Shown piece after piece: positions 54,052 to 59,997 of a stretch of DNA of 59,997 nt. The DNA is from Rhizobium sp. ASV20 (lineage in GTDB: Bacteria > Pseudomonadota > Alphaproteobacteria > Rhizobiales > Rhizobiaceae): assembly GCF_016429015.1 (NCBI RefSeq), contig NZ_JAELTU010000027.1, positions 1 through 59,997 on the forward strand, read 5' to 3'. The translations under genes were made by a program, and so were the position numbers. How positions within the stretch are numbered: the first letter of the stretch is position 1; each line of letters begins with the position of its first letter. The notes below the pieces were generated by a model. The model saw only the letters and a program-made list of their open reading frames with translations. It was not told the DNA's origin and did no database searches.

Positions 54052-54846
54052 TCAGAAGTCGCGATAGTTGATCAGCCAGGAATCCAGCAGTCGTCTCGAG
54101 GCCTGAAGTGCAGCTTCGGAATCGCGAGCCGAGATCGCATCGAGAATGGCCTTGTGATAGGGCAGGGCGCTCTTCTGGCCCTCGGCGACATCTTCATGGC
54201 CTGAAAGCGTCCGGTTGGCATAAATCCCGACCGCGATCAGATCGATCAATTGCGAATAGATCATATTGTGCGTGGCGGCGAAGATCGCGGTATGAAAGCG
54301 CAGGTCGGCATCCGCGTTGGTATTCACGTCGCCGATACTGGAAACCATGTCCTCGTAAGCTGAGCGGATGCTGGCAATATCTTCATCCGTGCAGCGCGCT
54401 GCGGCGCGTGCCGTCGCCTCTGGTTCCAACGCCAGCCGTAGATCCTTGATTGCCCGCATGATCTCAACCGAAGGCCCGGTCTCATAGTACCAGACCATGA
54501 CATCCGTATCGAGGTGGTGCCAGTTGGCGCGCTCCTTGACGCGCGTGCCGACGCGGGTCTTGATCTCGACCAGACCCTTGCCGGCAAGGCATTTCATCGC
54601 TTCCCGGATGACGGTACGGCTGATGCCGAACTGTTCGACCAGATCCGGCTCGTTCGGCAATGTCGTTCCGACCGGATAGTGGCCGCCGACGATGCGGCGT
54701 CCGAGCTCGTGAACGAAATAGCCGAAGACGCCGCGACGAGGGATCGTACCGTATTTGCGCACAAAGGCATCGAATGGTGACTGCGTTACGACCAGTTTCG
54801 ACTCCGGAGTGGCCGGAGCGGGCATTGCGTCAAGGCCATGTTTCAT
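54052..54846 (-). CDS. GntR-family regulator (FadR/FCD type)
   Basis: A 264-residue regulator. After a leader of about 30 residues comes the winged helix: GRRIVGGHYPVGTTLPNEPD, then FGISRTVIREAMKCLAGKGL. The FCD domain follows, with DLRLALEPEATARAAAR, the metal-type DADLRFHTAIFAATHN, and LPYHKAILDAISARDSEAAL. Its size and order resemble galactonate/hexuronate-type regulators (DgoR, ExuR). The neighbours on both sides are MFS pumps; which it controls, if either, is not evident. The start has only a weak ribosome site, and Met-8 is an alternative. Confidence 0.83.
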   Translation of the reverse strand: MKHGLDAMPAPATPESKLVVTQSPFDAFVRKYGTIPRRGVFGYFVHELGRRIVGGHYPVGTTLPNEPDLVEQFGISRTVIREAMKCLAGKGLVEIKTRVGTRVKERANWHHLDTDVMVWYYETGPSVEIMRAIKDLRLALEPEATARAAARCTDEDIASIRSAYEDMVSSIGDVNTNADADLRFHTAIFAATHNMIYSQLIDLIAVGIYANRTLSGHEDVAEGQKSALPYHKAILDAISARDSEAALQASRRLLDSWLINYRDF

Positions 54847-55255
54847 TATGCGGGGCTCTCATTCCTATTGATGCGACGTCGCGAGATCGGCTGCCCGCTC
54901 CTGTTCGCTTGGCGGGCTTCGGCGCTGGCGTTTCGGCTGCTTCGGGACTGTTCCATAGTGTTCTTGTTTCGATACCGTTGTTCTTCACGCGGCATGCTGC
55001 GGCGGAAAAACCCTACCATGTCTTCTGCATGAATGCCTACTGGCTCCCCATAGCCGCTCAGCAGCCCGCGTATTCCCCAAATTCTATGCCTCCTTCGCAC
55101 TGGCGGACGCGACTGAGTGACGATCAAGTTGCCCGCCATCTCTTAAGTGAAACGTGATCGGCCAAACGCTGGATGCCGTGATTTCCGGCTATCGTAAACG
55201 TTCCCGAACCGGTTAAATGGCTTGGAATGCGCGGAGGATTCGGAGTGGTTGACGG
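54847..55255. other. Divergent intergenic region, GntR / second MFS gene
   Basis: 409 bp without a supported gene. I see a perfect 10-bp palindrome, GCGACGTCGC (54873-54882), 27 bp before the GntR start, which could be its operator. Several open frames cross the region but resemble nothing and lack ribosome sites. Confidence 0.3.
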
Positions 55256-56719
55256 ATGAATGATATGTCCACACGGGGGCAAAGAGAGGAGATGCAGACG
55301 GCTGGATCTCGGTCGTTGTGGATCGCGCTGCTTGTCGCCGGGGCCTTCTTCATGGAAAATCTGGATGGCACCGTTATCGCAACCGCGTTGCCGCAGATGG
55401 CGGTGTCCTTCGGCGCCCGCCCGGTCGATCTCAACATAGGCATGAGCGCCTATCTTTTGACGCTCGGTGTCTTCATTCCCATCAGCGGCTGGATCAGCGA
55501 TCGTTTTGGCGCACGCCTGGTGTTTACGACCGCAGTCGTGATCTTCACGCTTGCCTCGGTCCTGTGCGGCTTTGCCAACGGTGTCGGCTCCTTCGTCGCC
55601 ATGCGAATCCTGCAAGGCATTGGCGGTGCGATGATGGTGCCGGTCGGCCGCCTGGTTGTCTTGAACAACACCCCGAAAGACAAGCTGATTTCGGCGATTG
55701 CGACCATTACCTGGCCAGCGCTCGTTGCGCCCATCCTCGGGCCGCCGCTCGGTGGCTTCATTACCGACCATGCGAGCTGGCGATGGATCTTCTTCCTTAA
55801 TCTGCCGCTCGGCATTTTGGCATTTGCCTTCGCGCTGATGCTCATTCCCGAGACGAAGGTAGCGGCGCGGCCGCCCTTCGACTGGACTGGGTTCGTCCTC
55901 AGCGGCCTTGGGTTGGCGAGCTTGATGTACGGGCTGGAACTGATCGGCCGTCCGGATCCTGTCTGGCTGGAAGCCTGGTCCTATGTCGTCGTCGGATTGA
56001 TCCTGCTTGCCATTTCTGTGTTTCATTTTCGCCGGACGGAACATCCGCTCATCGACCTTTCAGGGCTGAGGCTGCCGACATTTGCGATTACCATTTCGGG
56101 CGGGTCGCTGTTTCGCATCGCCATTGGTGCTGTGCCCTTCCTGCTGCCGCTGATGTTTCAGGTCGGTTTCGGGCTCAGTGCCTTCCATGCAGGCATGCTG
56201 ACCCTGGCTGTGTTTGCCGGCAATCTGGCGATGAAGCCGGCGACGACGCCGATCCTGCGGCGCTTCGGTTTCAAGCCCGTGCTGATCGTCAACGGCATCC
56301 TGAACGCGATCTTCATTGCGGCCTGTGCCCTGTTTTCACCGGATACGCCGCTTTGGTTCATCATGCCGATCCTGTTCATCGGTGGCATGTGCCGGTCGAT
56401 GCATTTTACGGCTTTGAATACCATTGCGTTCGCCGACATACCGCAGCCGCAGATGACAGGCGCCAACACGCTGTTCAGCACGCTGTTTCAGTTGACGATG
56501 GGCATGGGAATTGCTGTCGGTGCCATCGGCATTCGTATCGGCCAGGCTATCAGTGGGCCGCTTGGAGTTGGCAACGTTGTCGCCATCGAGTTTCGCCTCG
56601 CCTTCGTTCTGCTCGGAGTTATCGCCCTACTCGCGGTGCTTGATTGCCTGCCGCTCGATAGCAAAGCTGGCGACAATGTTTCTCGCAAACCGAAGGTCAG
56701 CACGAAAAAGGCGGCGTGA
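55256..56719 (+). CDS. MFS transporter, DHA2 family
   Basis: A 487-residue membrane protein. The first helix carries AGAFFMENLDGTVIATALPQ, with the Asp of the DHA2 D-x-T-V/I-V motif; motif A is SGWISDRFGARLVFTTAV, and motif C is TWPALVAPILGPPLGGFITD. The C-terminal tail after the last helix is basic (KPKVSTKKAA). It is probably a proton-coupled exporter of unknown substrate. It is only about 38 per cent alike by eye to the other MFS gene in key motifs, so it is not an obvious recent duplicate. Confidence 0.87.
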   Translation: MNDMSTRGQREEMQTAGSRSLWIALLVAGAFFMENLDGTVIATALPQMAVSFGARPVDLNIGMSAYLLTLGVFIPISGWISDRFGARLVFTTAVVIFTLASVLCGFANGVGSFVAMRILQGIGGAMMVPVGRLVVLNNTPKDKLISAIATITWPALVAPILGPPLGGFITDHASWRWIFFLNLPLGILAFAFALMLIPETKVAARPPFDWTGFVLSGLGLASLMYGLELIGRPDPVWLEAWSYVVVGLILLAISVFHFRRTEHPLIDLSGLRLPTFAITISGGSLFRIAIGAVPFLLPLMFQVGFGLSAFHAGMLTLAVFAGNLAMKPATTPILRRFGFKPVLIVNGILNAIFIAACALFSPDTPLWFIMPILFIGGMCRSMHFTALNTIAFADIPQPQMTGANTLFSTLFQLTMGMGIAVGAIGIRIGQAISGPLGVGNVVAIEFRLAFVLLGVIALLAVLDCLPLDSKAGDNVSRKPKVSTKKAA

Positions 56720-56740
56720 CCTTGTGTCCGACCAAGAAGT

Positions 56741-56881
56741 TCAATGAGGATACTGAATAAGATTATAGTGCAGCAACACAGCAGGTATCGCCATCAGGAT
56801 GATCAGAAACATCGCAAGGCTTGCGGCGCGTACCATTCTCATCCGCCGGGCGCGCTGACCCGTCCAGTCATATACTGTCAT
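56741..56881 (-). CDS. 46-residue single-pass membrane peptide
   Basis: ATG 56879-56881 has GAGGAGGGGAT upstream. The peptide begins MTVYDWTGQRARRMRMVRAA, a basic amphipathic start, then has a hydrophobic span, SLAMFLIILMAIPAVLLHY, and a short tail NLIQYPH. The topology is probably inside-positive N-terminus, one helix. The function is unknown. A longer frame starting at 56959 contains the ribosome site within its coding part and is rejected. Confidence 0.6.
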   Translation of the reverse strand: MTVYDWTGQRARRMRMVRAASLAMFLIILMAIPAVLLHYNLIQYPH

Positions 56882-57138
56882 GATGATCCCCTCCTCGTCC
56901 TCGATTATTAAAGAGGCAGGAAATGGAACTCTAGTCAATATTGGCAATGGGGTCTGCAAATAATGAGATTTCCCTAATATTCACAGGGCCGATGTTATCA
57001 GGCTGCGCCGATTGAGTATGATTTTGCGGCTGCACTACGAAGATCGTTTCGCGACGCCCGACGGAGCGAATATAAGAGACCAGGAATTTGATCCCGGGTT
57101 GATGGGGTCATTGGGTGCTTTGAAAGAGGAAGAGAGCG

Positions 57139-58185
57139 ATGAGCAAGGTGCGTGCCCTGGTGCTGGAACGTCAGCACGAACTGGCAATCCGTGATATCGA
57201 CTTGCCGCAGCAGGTGAGACCGGGAGAGGTCAGGATCAAGATCCATACCGTCGGCGTCTGTGGATCTGACGTGCATTACTATACGCACGGCAAGATCGGC
57301 CCGTTCATCGTCAACGAACCGATGGTCCTCGGTCATGAGGCTGCGGGCACGATTGTCGAGATCGGCGCTGGCGTGACGCATTTGAAGGTCGGTGATCGCG
57401 TCTGCATGGAACCGGGCATTCCCGATCCCAATTCCAAGGCCAGCCGCCTCGGCATGTACAATGTCGATCCTGCCGTCACCTTCTGGGCGACGCCGCCGAT
57501 CCATGGCGTACTGACGCCCTTTGTCGTACATCCGGCGAACTACACCTTCAAGCTGCCCGATAATGTCAGCTTTGCCGAGGGCGCAATGGTCGAACCATTC
57601 GCCGTCGGCATGCAGGCGGCGACCAAGGCACGCATTACGCCCGGCGATACGGCCCTGGTGCTCGGCGCCGGGCCGATCGGCATCATGGTGGCGATTGCGG
57701 CACTCGCTGGCGGTTGCGCAAGGGCGATCGTTGCCGATCTGGCCCAGCCGAAGCTCGATATCGCGGCGCAATATCAGGGCGTAATCCCGGTCAACATTCG
57801 TGAGAAGAACCTGCTTGAAGAGGTCAACCGGCTGACGGAAGGCTGGGGCGCGGATGTCATCTTCGAATGCTCGGGCTCGCCGAAGGCCTGGGAAACCGTG
57901 ATGGAACTGCCCCGTCCGGGCGGGGTGATCGTTGCCGTTGGCCTGCCGGTCAATCCGGTCGGTTTCGACGTTTCCACCGCCTCGACAAAGGAAATCCGCA
58001 TCGAGACTGTGTTCCGCTATGCGCATCAATACGAGCGTTCCATCGCGCTGATCGCCTCCGGCCGCGTCGATCTGAAGCCGCTGATCTCGGAAACCTTCGC
58101 CTTCGAACAGGCTATCAAGGCCTTTGACCGCGCTGTCGAGGCGCGGCCGACGGATGTGAAGCTGCAGATCGTCTTGGACCAGTAA
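57139..58185 (+). CDS. Zinc-dependent polyol dehydrogenase (sorbitol/xylitol dehydrogenase type)
   Basis: A 348-residue medium-chain dehydrogenase that oxidises a polyol such as xylitol or sorbitol with NAD. Catalytic zinc ligands are C41 ([13 protein letters not shown]) and H66/E67 (LGHEAAG). The Rossmann motif is [16 protein letters not shown] near residue 172. The usual four-Cys structural-zinc lobe is absent: that stretch reads [20 protein letters not shown], as in animal-type sorbitol dehydrogenases. AGAGGAAGAG precedes the ATG. It is a single-gene unit closed by the hairpin at 58201. Confidence 0.88.
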   Translation: MSKVRALVLERQHELAIRDIDLPQQVRPGEVRIKIHTVGVCGSDVHYYTHGKIGPFIVNEPMVLGHEAAGTIVEIGAGVTHLKVGDRVCMEPGIPDPNSKASRLGMYNVDPAVTFWATPPIHGVLTPFVVHPANYTFKLPDNVSFAEGAMVEPFAVGMQAATKARITPGDTALVLGAGPIGIMVAIAALAGGCARAIVADLAQPKLDIAAQYQGVIPVNIREKNLLEEVNRLTEGWGADVIFECSGSPKAWETVMELPRPGGVIVAVGLPVNPVGFDVSTASTKEIRIETVFRYAHQYERSIALIASGRVDLKPLISETFAFEQAIKAFDRAVEARPTDVKLQIVLDQ

Positions 58186-58200
58186 GTTCCAACTGTGTCA

Positions 58201-58250
58201 CATCGCCTTGCCTTCGGCCTGATATCGGGCTGTGCATCGGCAAGGCGATG
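58201..58250 (+). terminator. Terminator-like hairpin after the polyol dehydrogenase gene
   Basis: CATCGCCTTGCC and GGCAAGGCGATG form a perfect 12-bp stem around a 26-nt loop, 15 bp after the stop; TTCT follows. Confidence 0.6.
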
Positions 58251-58355
58251 TTCTAAACGAGTTGCATATCGGCGGTAGACGGCTCGGTAAAAGCGATGCT
58301 AGGTAGCCGGAAACAAAGGGAACAGGCTTGACGCCGTGAAACGGGAAGGATTGCC

Positions 58356-59997
58356 GTGCCGCACGACGTTGCATTGATCGCATTGATTGCCGCTGGCTTC
58401 GTGTTCGCGGCCGTTTTCGGCTACGTAGCCGACAGGTTGCGCCTACCGCCGCTGGTCGGCTATCTGGTTGCCGGCGTTATCATCGGTTCGTCCACGCCCG
58501 GCTTCGTCGCTGACGTCTCGCTCGCTTCGCAATTGGCCGAAATCGGCGTCATCCTCCTGATGTTCGGCGTCGGCCTGCATTTCTCGGCCGCCGATCTCCT
58601 GGCGGTCCGTGGTGTCGCAATTCCCGGTGCCATCGGCCAGATCCTGATAGCCACGCTCCTGGGTATCGGCCTGACCTCGCTCTGGGGGTGGAGTGTCGGC
58701 GCGGGCGTCGTGTTCGGATTGAGCCTTGCGGTTGCCAGTACGGTGGTTCTCCTGAAGGCGCTGGAGGAGCGCAATCTGGTCAGCTCCACGAACGGTCGCG
58801 TCGCCGTTGGCTGGCTCATCGTCGAGGATCTGGCCATGGTATTGGCGCTGGTCCTGTTGCCAGCCTTTGCCGGTGTGATGGGCGGCCATGCTGATGCAGG
58901 CGATCATGCGGCATCCGGCTCGATCTGGCTGACCATCGGCATGACGCTGCTGAAGGTAGCAGCCTTCGCCGTCGTTGCGATATTCCTCGGCCCACGCGTC
59001 GTGCCCTGGCTACTGACCTCGGTTGCCCGTACGGGTTCGCGTGAACTGTTCACGCTGTCGGTTTTGGCGATCGCGCTTGGCATCGCTTTCGGTGCGGCAG
59101 AGATATTCGGTGTATCCTTTGCGCTGGGAGCTTTTTTTGCCGGGCTCGTGATGAGTGAATCCCATCTCAGCCATAGGGCCGCCGCCGACTCGCTGCCGTT
59201 GCAGAATGCTTTTTCGGTGCTGTTCTTCGTTTCGGTCGGAATGCTGTTCGATCCGTCGGTCCTGATCCGTGAGCCGTTAATGATCATCGGCGTGCTCGCG
59301 CTCATCATGCTGGGCAAGTCCTTGATCGCCTTCGGAGTCGTACTCTTGCTCCGGTATCCCGCCAGCATGGGATTTGCCGTGGCGGCCGGTCTGGCACAGA
59401 TCGGCGAGTTTTCCTTCATCTTGGCGGGGCTTGGCGTTTCGCTGGGGCTTCTGTCCCGCGAGGGACAGGATCTCATTCTTGCGGGGGCGATCCTGTCGAT
59501 CACGCTCAATCCGCTGGCCTTCTTTGCCATCGACAAGCTGGAGACGTGGACGTTTGCCCGGTGGCCGTCGCTTGCCAACAGATACGGCATGGCAAAGCAG
59601 GATGGGCTCCGCCGCGAATTGGCCGTCATCAACAAGCAGCGCGAGGAAAGAGACCGTCAGCATCACCTCGAGATCGAGCAGCTGATCGAGACGTTCCCGA
59701 TGTTTGCCGAACTGGACGACAATGCGCATGAGGAGCTTCTTCTGCTCTTCCGGCCGCGGTCGGCTTCGCCGGGTGATCGTGTCATCCGCACCGGCGATCG
59801 GGGCGACAGCATGTTCTTCATCGCCTCCGGCGCCGTCGAAGTGCAACTCGAGGAAGACGAAATTCCGCTCGGTGCCGGGGCGTTCTTCGGCGAAATGGCG
59901 CTATTGACAGGCGCGCGCCGCACCGCCGATGTCGTCGCCGTCGATTTTTGTCAGCTCTTCGTGCTGGAACGCCGCGATTTCAACCTGTTCATGTCGC
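58356..59997 (+). CDS. CPA2 cation:proton antiporter (YbaL/KefB-like) with cyclic-nucleotide-binding domain, cut by right edge
   Basis: About 547 residues are visible. Residues 1-390 form the Na+/H+ exchanger fold of the CPA2 family: RLRLPPLVGYLVAGVIIG, LAEIGVILLMFGVGLHFS, GVSFALGAFFAGLVMSESHL, GLAQIGEFSFILAGLG. A charged helical linker (about 410-450) follows, and then a cyclic-nucleotide-binding-like domain: PGDRVIRTGDRGDSMFFIAS and the phosphate cassette FFGEMALLTGARRTADVVA. Relatives such as YbaL and KefB have a TrkA-N domain there instead. Start GTG 58356 has GGGAAGGA 6 bp upstream. The stop lies outside the window. Confidence 0.85.
   Translation, partial: MPHDVALIALIAAGFVFAAVFGYVADRLRLPPLVGYLVAGVIIGSSTPGFVADVSLASQLAEIGVILLMFGVGLHFSAADLLAVRGVAIPGAIGQILIATLLGIGLTSLWGWSVGAGVVFGLSLAVASTVVLLKALEERNLVSSTNGRVAVGWLIVEDLAMVLALVLLPAFAGVMGGHADAGDHAASGSIWLTIGMTLLKVAAFAVVAIFLGPRVVPWLLTSVARTGSRELFTLSVLAIALGIAFGAAEIFGVSFALGAFFAGLVMSESHLSHRAAADSLPLQNAFSVLFFVSVGMLFDPSVLIREPLMIIGVLALIMLGKSLIAFGVVLLLRYPASMGFAVAAGLAQIGEFSFILAGLGVSLGLLSREGQDLILAGAILSITLNPLAFFAIDKLETWTFARWPSLANRYGMAKQDGLRRELAVINKQREERDRQHHLEIEQLIETFPMFAELDDNAHEELLLLFRPRSASPGDRVIRTGDRGDSMFFIASGAVEVQLEEDEIPLGAGAFFGEMALLTGARRTADVVAVDFCQLFVLERRDFNLFMS

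Noticed and set aside
54873..54882. GCGACGTCGC as operator of the second FadR-type GntR
   Set aside because: A 10-bp GC palindrome is common by chance in this DNA and it has no second copy nearby; mentioned only as a possibility in the spacer entry.
54660..55157. Plus-strand frame of 165 codons across the GntR start and the spacer before the second MFS gene
   Set aside because: No family resemblance, no ribosome site, and it overlaps the well-supported GntR gene.
1..59997. Search for CRISPR arrays, insertion sequences, integrase or phage genes, tRNA and rRNA genes
   Set aside because: No regularly spaced repeats, transposase or integrase motifs, or recognisable RNA genes were seen on reading; a short or divergent tRNA could still escape the eye.

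Overview
The window is about 60 kb of GC-rich alphaproteobacterial DNA and looks like the genome of a Rhizobium or close relative. The main reason is the rhamnose locus at 19.1-30.0 kb. Its gene order (rhaR-S-T-P-Q-U-K, diverging from rhaD-I) is the one described in Rhizobium leguminosarum, and it includes the aldolase/dehydrogenase fusion RhaD. The many ABC importers, each with its own GntR, LacI, DeoR, TetR or ROK regulator, are typical of a rhizobial chromid, megaplasmid or accessory part of the chromosome. I see no rRNA, tRNA, insertion sequence, phage gene, CRISPR array or replication origin. Nearly all the DNA is occupied by intact genes.

Layout: (1) 1-4.25 kb, a cellobiose-phosphorylase-like gene cut by the left edge, and a GH2 beta-mannosidase. 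(2) 4.7-5.1 kb, a VOC protein. (3) 5.2-11.1 kb, a TrpX-like ABC importer co-directional with kynureninase and an arylformamidase-like hydrolase, with a divergent GntR regulator. (4) 11.1-12.3 kb, a BaiN/HI0933-type flavoprotein. (5) 12.6-16.6 kb, a TetR regulator and a three-gene operon (Gfo/Idh dehydrogenase, DUF993 aldolase-like protein, sugar-phosphate-isomerase-like protein). Both promoter regions carry the same 16-bp inverted repeat. (6) 16.7-19.1 kb, an orphan LivK-type binding protein and an APH(6)-like kinase. (7) 19.1-30.0 kb, the L-rhamnose uptake and catabolism locus. (8) 30.3-31.4 kb, an HpaI-type aldolase and a 48-residue secreted peptide. (9) 31.65-39.5 kb, a LacI regulator with twin operators before an isomerase, a dehydrogenase and a CUT1 sugar importer, reminiscent of the E. 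coli ycj locus. (10) 39.5-41.3 kb, a methyltransferase and glutathione peroxidase. (11) 41.4-52.2 kb, a peptide ABC importer with a gamma-glutamyltransferase-family enzyme and a GntR regulator, followed upstream by an M81 peptidase and a ROK regulator. (12) 52.5-60 kb, two DHA2-type MFS pumps around a GntR regulator, a 46-residue membrane peptide, a sorbitol/xylitol-type dehydrogenase, and a CPA2 antiporter carrying a cyclic-nucleotide-binding domain, cut by the right edge.

The common theme is scavenging of plant- or soil-derived sugars, amino acids and peptides, each by a self-contained, locally regulated module. Four of the importers carry a perfect GC-rich hairpin just after the binding-protein gene, which probably sets the excess of binding protein over membrane components. 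The least described modules are the TetR/DUF993 operon, the kynurenine operon with its own importer, and the LacI-controlled isomerase/dehydrogenase/importer operon. Functions are inferred from sequence only; family names come from recognition by reading, not from a database search.
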